NCBI GenBank assembly: GCA_964516135.1
Contig: CAZEWN010000013.1
Location: 1 to 64,000, forward strand
From: 34-65-8 sp964516135
Lineage (GTDB): Bacteria > Pseudomonadota > Alphaproteobacteria > Sphingomonadales > Sphingomonadaceae
DNA: 64,000 bases
Reading direction: 5' to 3'
Positions 1-7,373 of this stretch are shown piece by piece. Positions within the stretch are counted from its first letter, which is position 1. Every line of letters starts with the position of its first letter. The notes beneath the pieces were generated by a model, which searched no databases, was not told where the DNA came from, and saw only the letters and a program-made list of their open reading frames with translations. Made by a program: the position numbers and the translations under genes.

Positions 1-816
1 CGCTTCGACGAGATCACCGAGATCATGAAGGCCTACGACATCGCCTATTCGCTCGGCGACGGCCTGCGCCCCGGCTCCATCGCCGACGCCAATGACGAGG
101 CGCAGTTCGCCGAGCTCTACACCCTGGGCGAACTGACCAAGCGCGCCTGGGCACAGGACGTGCAGGTGATGATCGAGGGGCCGGGCCACGTGCCGATGCA
201 CAAGGTCAAGGAGAACATGGACAAGCAGCTCGCCGCCTGCGGCGAGGCGCCGTTCTACACTCTCGGCCCGCTCGTCACCGACATCGCGCCCGGCTACGAC
301 CACATCACCAGCGGCATCGGCGCGGCGATGATCGGGTGGTTCGGCACGGCGATGCTGTGCTACGTCACGCCCAAGGAACACCTCGGCCTGCCCGACCGCG
401 ACGACGTGAAGGTGGGCGTGGTGACCTACAAGCTCGCCGCCCACGCCGCCGACCTCGCCAAGGGCCACCCGGCCGCGAAAGTCCGCGACGACGCGCTGAG
501 CAAGGCCCGCTTCGAATTCCGCTGGCGCGACCAGTTCAACCTGTCGCTCGACCCCGACACGGCGGAGCAATACCACGACCAAACGCTACCGGCGGAGGGC
601 GCCAAGACCGCCCATTTCTGCTCGATGTGCGGTCCGAAGTTCTGCTCGATGAAGATCACCCAGGAAGTGCGCGATTTTGCGGCGAAGCAGAACAGTGCGC
701 CGGGCACCTTCATCGCCGCTGGCGATGCCGAGGAAGGCATGGCAGACATGAGCGTGAAATTCCGCGAGATCGGGAGCGAGCTGTATGTCGGGGCGAATGG
801 GCGCGAACACGATTAG
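1..816 (+). CDS. thiC: Phosphomethylpyrimidine synthase ThiC, C-terminal part (5' end outside window)
   Basis: ThiC is the radical-SAM enzyme that rearranges aminoimidazole ribotide into the thiamine pyrimidine HMP-P in the cytoplasm. The reading frame is open from base 1, so the gene starts before the window; about 271 codons are present. The family's C-terminal iron-sulfur motif CX2CX4C is intact as CSMCGPKFC (nt 619-645), and the C-terminus ends in a normal ThiC tail. Conserved stretches such as EGPGHVPMH are present. The last 32 bases overlap the next gene. Two degraded extra copies of this 3' end lie downstream (1382-1718 and 4148-4216). The promoter and any TPP riboswitch would lie outside the window. 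thiD, the next pyrimidine-branch step, is at 29434. Confidence 0.97.
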   Translation, partial: RFDEITEIMKAYDIAYSLGDGLRPGSIADANDEAQFAELYTLGELTKRAWAQDVQVMIEGPGHVPMHKVKENMDKQLAACGEAPFYTLGPLVTDIAPGYDHITSGIGAAMIGWFGTAMLCYVTPKEHLGLPDRDDVKVGVVTYKLAAHAADLAKGHPAAKVRDDALSKARFEFRWRDQFNLSLDPDTAEQYHDQTLPAEGAKTAHFCSMCGPKFCSMKITQEVRDFAAKQNSAPGTFIAAGDAEEGMADMSVKFREIGSELYVGANGREHD

Positions 817-1369
817 GTTTGCCGTTCTGGCGGCGGCGCTGGCAGTCGCCGCGCCGCCGCTCGCCGCGCAGGACGCGCCGCTCGACCTCAAGGCCGCGCG
901 CGCGAGCATGGCGGGCGAATGGCGCGCCGAGCTGCAATACCGTGATTACCAGTCGGGCGAGTGGATCGGCATCCCCTACACCGCCTCGATCGCGCTGGTC
1001 GGCGATGGGGTGACGCTGGTTCGCACCAGCGCCTACGACGATGGGCCGGCGCGCGGCACGGTGTGGATCACCAGCGTGTCGATGCTCGCGGCGGACGGGG
1101 CGACCGAATACACCGGCACCTACCGCGCCGACCGCGCTGCCGACATGGGCACGGCCCGCCTGACGCTCTCGGCGGCGATCGACCCAGCGCATTGGACCAT
1201 CGTCGCCGATCGCGAGGGCGAGGACGACAATCGCCCCGCCCGCATTCGCGAAACGACCGTCCGCGACGGCGATACGGTAACGAGCACCAAGGAAGTCGAT
1301 TTCACCGACGATGACCGGGCGGAGTGGCTGGTGCGCAACCGAACCGTGCTGACGTGGGTGGCGAGGTAG
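785..1369 (+). CDS. Exported protein of unknown function
   Basis: I do not recognise a named family. The protein (194 aa from the ATG at 785, or 190 aa from the ATG at 797) begins with a short basic stretch and an Ala/Val/Leu-rich hydrophobic segment ending near PLAAQ, a convincing Sec signal peptide. The mature part (about 165 aa) is rich in beta-type Thr/Val/Ile patterns, suggesting a small beta-barrel or lipocalin-like periplasmic protein; that fold is inference. Its start lies inside the thiC tail, so it may be translationally coupled to thiC. Its stop is about 12 bases before the degraded second thiC 3' end, so it sits between two thiC ends. Base composition matches the surrounding genome. 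Confidence 0.75.
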   Translation: MSGRMGANTIRFAVLAAALAVAAPPLAAQDAPLDLKAARASMAGEWRAELQYRDYQSGEWIGIPYTASIALVGDGVTLVRTSAYDDGPARGTVWITSVSMLAADGATEYTGTYRADRAADMGTARLTLSAAIDPAHWTIVADREGEDDNRPARIRETTVRDGDTVTSTKEVDFTDDDRAEWLVRNRTVLTWVAR

Positions 1370-1381
1370 GGCGCGGTTGGT

Positions 1382-1718
1382 GCGACCAGTTCAACCTCAG
1401 CCTCGACCCCGACACTGCCGAGCAATACCACGACCAGACGCTACCGGCGGAAGGCGCCAAGACCGCCCACTTCTGCTCGGTGTGCGGGCCCGGGCCGAGG
1501 CCGCAAGGCGGTTGACGCGAACGAGCGCAGCGAGGACATTTTCTACTCGATGAAGATCACGCAGTAAGGTGCGGGACTTCGCGGCGAAGCAGAATTCCGG
1601 TGTGGAGAGCTTCGTCGCGGCGGAGGATGCCGAGGCGGGCATGGTGGACATGAGCCGCGTGTTCCGCGAGACGGGGAGCGAGCTTTGCATGGGCGCGGGT
1701 GGACGGGAGCACGATTGA
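1382..1718 (+). pseudogene. Degraded second copy of the thiC 3' end
   Basis: This stretch aligns with thiC 530-816. It encodes DQFNLSLDPDTAEQYHDQT, then AEGAKTAHFCSVCGP. After about 1490 an extra ~47 bases interrupt the cysteine motif. A GAA codon has become TAA next to a one-base insertion (around 1565), and the remainder again matches ThiC up to a TGA at 1716-1718, with a tail like FRETGSELCMGAGGREHD. There is no start and the frame is broken, so it is a relic. Differences from the intact gene before the insert are mostly at third codon positions, which suggests a divergent, once functional thiC allele rather than a recent local copy. Confidence 0.9.
1491..1537. repeat. Short foreign insert inside the thiC relic
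   Basis: Compared with intact thiC, about 47 extra bases split the CX2CX4C region of the relic. The insert is GC-rich and contains the stretch GAACGAGCGCAGCGAGGAC near its right end. It carries no coding signal. It could be a short interspersed repeat or debris from an illegitimate join. The exact borders are uncertain by a few bases because the flanks are also GC-rich. Confidence 0.5.
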
Positions 1719-2847
1719 GTTGACGGCATTTTCAGAAGGCGAACGTTCTCGAGAAGGGCCCGCAAGAGCCGCCGAAGGGATTTACTCCTATTTGGATTCG
1801 TCCTCGCGCCCCGAGGCGCAAGAGGCGCGTGAGACCATTGAGCGATGGCTGGAAGATTACCCGCAGGACCAACTTGACAGATGGCTCGGCGACTTTCGCA
1901 GTGCCGATGATGAGCAGCACAAATCAGCGTTCTTTGAGCTGTTCCTTTTTCAGTTTTTTCGTTCGACCGGCTGGAACGTGACCGTGGAACCGGAGCTCAA
2001 GGACGTTCGCGGCGCGCCAGATTTCTTGATCGAGAAGGACGAACTAAGGATTGTGGTTGAAGCGATATCCCCAAACTTTCGCTCGAACGATGAGCGTGGA
2101 CGTGAGAAACTAATCGCCGACATCAAAGATGCGATCAACGCGGTGCGAGCACCCAACCATTACCTCGTTCTGGAGTCGATTGAGGCTCCGGCCGAAGCGA
2201 TAAACAAGGTGCGCCTCGTTGCAGCCTTGACCGAATGGCTCGAAACTAATCCCGCCAATAATGAGGTGTTTGAGTACGAAGATCGGGGAGCCCACATCAA
2301 AATCACAGTCATCCACCGCCCCGGTCGGGAAATCAACTCGGCAGATTATCGAGCAATTGGCGTTGAAATGGGAGGAGTGACGGTGAGCACGCCGGGTCGA
2401 GCGATCAAGGGTGGATTGGAGCGTAAGGCGAGCAAATATCGCTCACTAAATTTGCCTTACATCATTGCGCTAAATGCTCGCGGATTCCACGACACCGAGG
2501 ATGACTTCCTGGCTGCTACTTATGGATCGTCAGCTGTTCGAATCTCGATTGGGCCCAACGGCGCAGAAGGTGAGCCTGAGATGATCCGTAATACCGATGG
2601 CCTCTATAACGACGGTGGGCGCGCGCGTAAGCGTAACGTTAGTGCAGTCCTTTTGTTTAACGGCGTCGCGCCATGGAATTGGCGAGATCGCCATGGCTGT
2701 CTCATCCATAATGCATATGCGGAACGAAAGATTGAGGGCGCCGACTTTGGTTGCGATTGTTTTCTTCCAGAAGACGGAATTCTAACGAAAAGTGAGGGGC
2801 GATGCGTGGGAGATTTAATGGGTGAGTTGCGGGGACACACTAATTAA
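1699..2847 (+). CDS. Nuclease-like protein, PD-(D/E)XK style (putative)
   Basis: A 382-residue protein if the GTG at 1699 is used; TTG at 1720, just after the thiC relic stop, is an alternative preceded by GGGAG at 1704-1708. Around residues 100-125 it reads GAPDFLIEKDELRIVVEA, the G-x-PDF ... VEA layout of PD-(D/E)XK-like nucleases, though the usual final Lys of E-x-K is not in place, so catalysis is not established. An N-terminal helical region (about 30-85) precedes it. GC content is visibly lower than in neighbours and codon use is more relaxed, which suggests horizontal transfer. The start lies in or against the relic thiC tail, so the gene was probably brought in with it. It stands alone, with no methylase or partner nearby. 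Restriction or defence is possible but unproven. Confidence 0.6.
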   Translation: MDGSTIELTAFSEGERSREGPARAAEGIYSYLDSSSRPEAQEARETIERWLEDYPQDQLDRWLGDFRSADDEQHKSAFFELFLFQFFRSTGWNVTVEPELKDVRGAPDFLIEKDELRIVVEAISPNFRSNDERGREKLIADIKDAINAVRAPNHYLVLESIEAPAEAINKVRLVAALTEWLETNPANNEVFEYEDRGAHIKITVIHRPGREINSADYRAIGVEMGGVTVSTPGRAIKGGLERKASKYRSLNLPYIIALNARGFHDTEDDFLAATYGSSAVRISIGPNGAEGEPEMIRNTDGLYNDGGRARKRNVSAVLLFNGVAPWNWRDRHGCLIHNAYAERKIEGADFGCDCFLPEDGILTKSEGRCVGDLMGELRGHTN

Positions 2848-3098
2848 TTCCGTCGCCCCAACCGCACCAACTCCCGGTCCAGCGCCTGCAAGAACCGCGA
2901 GCGGTCTTCCTTGCGGAACGGCGCAGGCCCGCCGCCGCTCCCGCCCAGCGGGCCGTCCATCCCGGCGCGCAGATCGGCCATGATCGCGCGCGTGGCCATC
3001 GCGCCGCCGCTGCTGCCGGCGTCGAAGGGCTCGCCCGCATACGCCAGCGCCGTCGCGCAATCGCTGCATGCCAATAACCATTTTCCTACAGCCCCCAC
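2844..3098 (-). pseudogene. Gene fragment, copy A of a duplicated segment
   Basis: On the minus strand an open stretch ends at a TAA at 2844-2846. Its last ~50 residues include AIMADLRAGMDGPLGG followed by an RSRFLQALDRELVRLGR-type end. The same segment, interrupted by an insert, recurs at 3931-4108. The apparent GTG start at 3098 has no supporting context and the upstream part looks unlike the conserved end, so I treat it as a 3' remnant. Its stop overlaps the stop region of the nuclease-like gene. I do not recognise the parent family. Confidence 0.5.
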
Positions 3099-3149
3099 CG
3101 TGCGCTAGCTGGCTGGCTCCCTCTGCAAGAGACCAAGGAGCCTGAAGCC

Positions 3150-3815
3150 ATGCCACGCCGAATACCGCGCGAGATGGACGTCGACGAATTCGACCGTTTC
3201 ATGGCAGCCAGGGAGAAGTTCGCCGATCTGGTCGAGGCGGCAGACGAGGGCGGGGGTCCGGCGCTGACACTGGTGCCCACCGCCGATCGCGGAGAGGTTT
3301 TCCCGACCGACCTCCTGCCTCCCGCCGGTCCGCCGGTCGCGGCGGTTCCCTTCGACGGGGTCGCGCTCGAGGACAGCCGCAAGCGGCTCGCCGGGTGGAG
3401 CGCCGATCGCCAGCGCGTGTTCCTCACCAACCTCGCCGAGACCGGTTCCGTCCACCTCGCCGCCGCTACCGCGCGGCTGTCGGCGCGTTCGGCCTATCGC
3501 CTGCGCGCGCGCTCGCCCGCGTTCGCCGCGGCGTGGGACGTGGCCGACCAGCTCGCAGTCGGGCGGCTCTCGGCCATCGCGTTCGACCGCGCGATCAATG
3601 GCCGGACCGAGCAGGTCTGGCACGATGGCGCGCTGGTTGCGGAAAAGCGCCTGCCGAGCGACCGGCTGCTGATGTGGCTGCTCGCGCGGCTCGATCCCAA
3701 ACGCTTCGCCGCGCCGTGGGAACTGCGCAAGGACGGCGCTGCCGATCCGCAAGCCGACGCGCGCGAGAGCTTCGCCGGGCTGCTCGATCGGCTACCCGAC
3801 ACGCCTTCCGAATAG
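3150..3815 (+). CDS. Putative helix-turn-helix / phage terminase small-subunit-like protein
   Basis: A 221-residue protein preceded by an AAGGAG at 3138-3143. Residues about 90-130 (NLAETGSVHLAAATARLS, then ARSAYRLRARSPAFAAAWD) look like a helix-turn-helix of the kind seen in phage terminase small subunits and related DNA-binding proteins. The rest is an unassigned alpha-helical region with a conserved-looking LLMWLLARLDPKRF. No large terminase or other phage gene is nearby. It lies between copies A and B of a duplicated fragment and inside the thiC-end island, so it is probably cargo. Its stop codon overlaps a 16-bp tandem repeat. Confidence 0.6.
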   Translation: MPRRIPREMDVDEFDRFMAAREKFADLVEAADEGGGPALTLVPTADRGEVFPTDLLPPAGPPVAAVPFDGVALEDSRKRLAGWSADRQRVFLTNLAETGSVHLAAATARLSARSAYRLRARSPAFAAAWDVADQLAVGRLSAIAFDRAINGRTEQVWHDGALVAEKRLPSDRLLMWLLARLDPKRFAAPWELRKDGAADPQADARESFAGLLDRLPDTPSE

Positions 3816-3855
3816 GCGAAGGGCCGAATAGGCGGCGGGCCGAACAGGCGGCAGG
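3808..3855. repeat. Three tandem 16-bp units
   Basis: Three adjacent 16-base units begin CCGAATAGGCG, CCGAATAGGCG and CCGAACAGGCG at 3808, 3824 and 3840. The first contains the stop codon of the preceding gene. It is probably slippage-type expansion in the non-coding end of the island. Confidence 0.75.
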
Positions 3856-3930
3856 ACGGGGCCCATGGCGAGCGCGACCTTTGGGACCATTCGCAAATGG
3901 GCGCCGGCGCGCCGGGTGCCGCGTTCAGGC

Positions 3931-4108
3931 CCGCCCCAACCGCACCAGCTCCCGGTCCAGCGCCTGCAGGAACCGAGAGCGTGCGGGTGGCCTTTGGCCG
4001 TCTCCGCCTTCGGCTCCGACTCCCTCCTTCCGAAACGGCGGAGGCCCGCCGCCGCTCCCGCCCAGCGGCCCGTCCATTCCGGCGCGCAGGTCGGCCATGA
4101 TGGCGCGG
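3931..4108 (-). pseudogene. Gene fragment, copy B of the duplicated segment
   Basis: On the minus strand this repeats the end of copy A (AIMADLRAGMDGPLGG, then RSRFLQALDRELVRLGR). About 40 extra bases (roughly 3980-4020, containing GGTGGCCTTTGGCCGTC) interrupt it, and no sensible start exists. Identity with copy A outside the insert is high by eye. The match may extend weakly to about 4147, where the third thiC tail begins. It is clearly a relic and of unknown parent family. Confidence 0.55.
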
Positions 4109-4147
4109 CCCGGCGTGCTCCGCGATCCAGTCGTCCGCCGCGTCGAA

Positions 4148-4216
4148 GTGAGCGAGAAGTTCCGTGAAACCGGCAGCGAACTCCACATGGGTGCTGGCGG
4201 GCGAGAGCACGACTGA
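4148..4216 (+). pseudogene. Third, shortest copy of the thiC 3' end
   Basis: In one frame this encodes VSEKFRETGSELHMGAGGRE followed by HD and a TGA, matching the last ~22 residues of ThiC. It shares ETGSEL and MGAGG with the second copy rather than with the intact gene. There is no start codon context and no upstream thiC sequence. The match ends about 45 bases before the end of pyk. It marks the far border of the island. Confidence 0.85.
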
Positions 4217-4262
4217 GTGTTGCGATGCCAGCGCCACGATGATCGAGCGTTGAGGGGCGCAG

Positions 4263-5720
4263 TTAGCCCTCGTGCTTCTCCAGCTCGTCGCCCGCCAGGG
4301 TGACGACATGGAGCAGGTTGGTGCTGCCTGGCGTGCCGAAGGGAACGCCGGCCAGCGCGATCAGTTTGGTGCCCGCCTTCCCGAAACCATGGCGCAAGGT
4401 CATCCGCTTGCCCTTGGCGATCATTTCCTCAAAGCTGCCGATGTCCTTGGTCGGTACGGGATGCGCGCCCCATAGCAGCGCCACGCGGCGCGCAGTCTTC
4501 ATCGACGGAGTGAGGACGAGCATTGGCACGGAGGGTCGCTCACGCGCCACGCGCCGCGCCGTGCTGCCCGATCCGGTGAACACGGTGATTGCGCCGATCG
4601 GCACGGTGTCGGCGATGGTCATGCACGCGTGCGCCAGCGCGTCCGCCGTGGTCCGGTCGGGCGGGGTGTCGAGAAAGCGCACGCGCTCGCGGTAGGCGTC
4701 GTCGCGTTCGACCTGTGCGGCGATCCTGTCCATGATCGTGACCGCTTCCTCTGGCCAGGCGCCCGCGGCGGTTTCGGCGCTGAGCATCACCGCGTCGGCC
4801 CCGTCATAGACCGCGTTGGCAACGTCGGACACTTCTGCACGGGTCGGGGCTGGGCTTTCGATCATGGATTCGAGCATCTGCGTCGCCACGATCACCGGCT
4901 TGCCCATCAGGCGCGCCTTGTTGACGATCTTCTTTTGTAGCGGCGGGACTTCCTGCGGCTCCAGCTCCACGCCCAGGTCGCCGCGCGCGACCATGATGCC
5001 GTCGGCCAGCTCGATGATCTCGTCGAGGCGCTTCACCGCCATCGGCTTCTCGATCTTGGCGCAGATCGCCGGGCCATTCGCACCGATCAGCTTCTTCGCC
5101 TCGGCCACGTCATCTGGCCGCTGGACGAAGCTGAGCCCGATCCAGTCCGCTCCCTGTTCCACCGCAAAGGCGAGATCGCGCCGGTCCTTCTCGGTCAGCG
5201 CGGGAATGGGCACCTCCGCATCGGGGACGTTGACGCCCTTGCGGTCCGAAATCACCCCGCCGACCTCGGCCGAGCAGAGGATTTCGTCGGCGTCGGCGCG
5301 GATCACCTTGAGCCTGATCTTGCCGTCGTTGATCAGCAGCCGCTGGCCCTTTTCGAGCAGGCCGAACAGTTCGGGGTGGGGCAGCTCGACGCGGGTTTCG
5401 TCGCCTGGCTCGGGATTACGGTCAAGAGTGAAGTGGCCCGAATGGCGGATCACCGCCTTGCCATCCTTGAACGTGCCGACGCGCAGTTTCGGCCCTTGCA
5501 GGTCGCACAGGATCGCGATGGGGCGGCCGAATTCCTTTTCCAGGTCGCGGATCGCCTTGATCGTCTGCGCGTGGAAGGCATGATCGCCGTGGCTCATGTT
5601 GACGCGGAAGGCGTCGGCTCCGGCGCGCAGCAAGCGGCGGAGCATCTCGGGCTCGCGGCTGGCGGGGCCGGTGGTGGCGAGGATCTTGACCTTGCGGCCG
5701 CGCGGTTCGAGCTTCTGCAT
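4263..5720 (-). CDS. pyk: Pyruvate kinase
   Basis: Converts phosphoenolpyruvate and ADP into pyruvate and ATP, the last step of glycolysis and Entner-Doudoroff metabolism. At 485 aa it has the usual bacterial length. The N-terminus reads KVKILATTGPASREPEML and FRVNMSHGDH. The active-site region includes ICAKIEKP (catalytic Lys), IMVARGDLGVE (metal-binding region) and VIVATQMLESMI. The ATG at 5718-5720 lies 45 bases from the divergent DUF1244 gene. The gene closes the thiC-pyk interval, so the island stops just short of its stop codon. Confidence 0.98.
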   Translation of the reverse strand: MQKLEPRGRKVKILATTGPASREPEMLRRLLRAGADAFRVNMSHGDHAFHAQTIKAIRDLEKEFGRPIAILCDLQGPKLRVGTFKDGKAVIRHSGHFTLDRNPEPGDETRVELPHPELFGLLEKGQRLLINDGKIRLKVIRADADEILCSAEVGGVISDRKGVNVPDAEVPIPALTEKDRRDLAFAVEQGADWIGLSFVQRPDDVAEAKKLIGANGPAICAKIEKPMAVKRLDEIIELADGIMVARGDLGVELEPQEVPPLQKKIVNKARLMGKPVIVATQMLESMIESPAPTRAEVSDVANAVYDGADAVMLSAETAAGAWPEEAVTIMDRIAAQVERDDAYRERVRFLDTPPDRTTADALAHACMTIADTVPIGAITVFTGSGSTARRVARERPSVPMLVLTPSMKTARRVALLWGAHPVPTKDIGSFEEMIAKGKRMTLRHGFGKAGTKLIALAGVPFGTPGSTNLLHVVTLAGDELEKHEG

Positions 5721-5765
5721 GGCGCACGGCTATGGCACAGCGGCGGGCCAACTCAAGGACTGCTT

Positions 5766-6083
5766 ATGATGGATACGAATGCGCCACTTCCGCTGGATGA
5801 AATCGATGATGCCGTGGCCGCGGCGGCATTCCGCCGGCTGGTGCGCCATCTCCAGCATCGCCACGATGCACAGAACATTGATCTGATGGGCCTCGCCGGG
5901 TTCTGCCGCAACTGCTTGGCGGACTGGATCGTCGAGGCGGGCTATCCGGGCGACAAGGCGGCGGCGCGCGAGGCCATCCACGGCATGCCAGCCAACGAAT
6001 GGAAGGATCGGTTCCAGACCCCCGCGACCGAGGAGCAACTCGCGCGAATGGCGACCAGCGTGGCGAAAAATCGCGTGGAATAG
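5766..6083 (+). CDS. DUF1244 family protein
   Basis: A 105-residue protein matching DUF1244, a short family conserved in Alpha- and Gammaproteobacteria. The diagnostic core FRRLVRHLQHRHDAQNIDLM followed by LAGFCRNCLADW is present at about residues 22-54. I chose the ATG at 5766; a second ATG follows at once. The frame is open further upstream, but that part runs antisense to pyk. The gene is divergent from pyk. The molecular function of the family is not established. The two Cys near residue 50 could be structural or metal-related. Confidence 0.9.
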   Translation: MMDTNAPLPLDEIDDAVAAAAFRRLVRHLQHRHDAQNIDLMGLAGFCRNCLADWIVEAGYPGDKAAAREAIHGMPANEWKDRFQTPATEEQLARMATSVAKNRVE

Positions 6084-6165
6084 CGCCGCCCCGGCTTCAC
6101 CCCGCGCGCCCCGCTGGCTATCCGCCCGGCAACCCGATTCTCAAAACATTGGAGCAAACCTGATA

Positions 6166-6402
6166 ATGGCCGAGACCACTGACGATCGCCTGCGCCTGCT
6201 GATCGAGCGCATCGAACGCCTCGAGGAAGAGAAGAAAGGCATCGCCGACGACATCCGTGATGTCTATGCGGAGGCAAAGGCTGTTGGTTACGATGCCAAG
6301 ATCATGCGGCAGATCGTCCGCCTCAGGAAAATGAAACCGGACGATCGCGCGGAAATGGAAATGATCCTCGATACCTACAAGGCCGCGCTCGGCCTCGGTT
6401 GA
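6166..6402 (+). CDS. gapR: GapR-family nucleoid protein (DUF2312)
   Basis: A 78-residue protein of the DUF2312/GapR family. In Caulobacter, GapR binds overtwisted AT-rich DNA ahead of replication and transcription and helps type II topoisomerases. Here the whole protein is family-like: a coiled-coil N-terminus (RLRLLIERIERLEEEKKGI), the central IADDIRDVYAEAKAVGYDAK, and a C-terminal MILDTYKAALG. TTGGAG about 10 bases before the ATG is a good ribosome binding site. It is encoded alone, 82 bases after DUF1244. Confidence 0.95.
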   Translation: MAETTDDRLRLLIERIERLEEEKKGIADDIRDVYAEAKAVGYDAKIMRQIVRLRKMKPDDRAEMEMILDTYKAALGLG

Positions 6403-6481
6403 TCGCATCGCGGGGGCCGCCCCGGAACCGAGTGCGGCCTTCGCGCATAAGTCCTTGTGATTGTTTTATCGCGAGGATGCC

Positions 6482-7366
6482 ATGAATACCGAAATCCAGA
6501 CCAAGCCTGTCGATGCCGCGTTTGTCGAGGAAACGGGCGAAGAACCCCGGATGCCCGGACATGAGAGCAAGCTTGACCGGCAGCCCGAATGGCAGCCCCG
6601 CTTCCCCGGTTCCGGGCGGCTGAAGGGCAAGATAGCGATCGTGACAGGCGGCGACAGCGGGATTGGCAGGGCCACCGCCGTGTTGTTCGCGCGCGAAGGA
6701 GCCAAGGTCGCGATCGCCTATCTCGAAGAGGATGACGACGCGCGCAAAACCGCCCAGGCGATCGAGGCGGAGGGGAGCGAAGCCTTGCTGCACCGCGGCG
6801 ATCTGGGCGATCCCGCTGTTTGCCAGGCGCTGGTCGACGCGACCGTGGGCAAGTGGGGCGGGCTCGACGTGTTGATCAATAATGCGGGTGAACAGCATCC
6901 TGACGAGGATATTCGCGACATTACCGCCGAGCAGCTTCAGCGCACTTTCCAGACCAACATCTATTCGATGTTCTACCTCGTCCAGTCCGCCCGGCCGCAT
7001 CTCAAGAAAGGCGCGGCGATCGTCAACTGCACCAGCGTGACGATGTATCAGGGATCAGCCAAGCTGCTCGACTACAGTGCCACAAAAGGCGCGATCACTG
7101 CGTTTACCCGCAGTCTGTCGGAAAGCCTCATCGAGGACGGAATCCGCGTCAACGCGGTCGCACCGGGGCCGATCTGGACCCCGCTCAATCCGTGTGGTGG
7201 CACTCCGCCCGAGGATATGGACGATTTCGGCAAGAACACGCCGATGGGTCGGCCGGGTGAACCTAATGAGGTCGCGCCAGCTTTCCTGTTCCTCGCCTGC
7301 GATGATTCGTCATATATGTCGGGCCAGGTGCTGCATCCGAACGGGGGCACCATCGTCAACGGATGA
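6482..7366 (+). CDS. SDR oxidoreductase, YghA / general-stress-protein-39 type
   Basis: An NAD(P)-dependent short-chain dehydrogenase of 294 aa. After an acidic N-terminal extension with PGHESKLDRQPEW, typical of the YghA/YdaD group, come the cofactor motif TGGDSGIG, the NNAGEQ motif, the catalytic Ser in NCTSVTMYQGS and the active-site YSATK. I chose the ATG at 6482, which follows GAGGAT; an in-frame TTG at 6461 is less likely. Members of this group are often stress-induced. A GGAAC occurs upstream at about 6424 but lacks a matching CGTT, so stress regulation is not shown here. The stop is a few bases before the next gene's start, implying co-transcription. Confidence 0.93.
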   Translation: MNTEIQTKPVDAAFVEETGEEPRMPGHESKLDRQPEWQPRFPGSGRLKGKIAIVTGGDSGIGRATAVLFAREGAKVAIAYLEEDDDARKTAQAIEAEGSEALLHRGDLGDPAVCQALVDATVGKWGGLDVLINNAGEQHPDEDIRDITAEQLQRTFQTNIYSMFYLVQSARPHLKKGAAIVNCTSVTMYQGSAKLLDYSATKGAITAFTRSLSESLIEDGIRVNAVAPGPIWTPLNPCGGTPPEDMDDFGKNTPMGRPGEPNEVAPAFLFLACDDSSYMSGQVLHPNGGTIVNG

Positions 7367-7373
7367 GGATGGC

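Noticed and set aside
3494..4309. 271-aa minus-strand frame across the island
   Set aside because: It runs antisense to the 221-aa gene and through the third thiC tail; the thiC match on the plus strand explains the apparent coding signal.
6424..6450. GGAAC upstream of the SDR gene
   Set aside because: No CGTT at 16 or 17 bases spacing.
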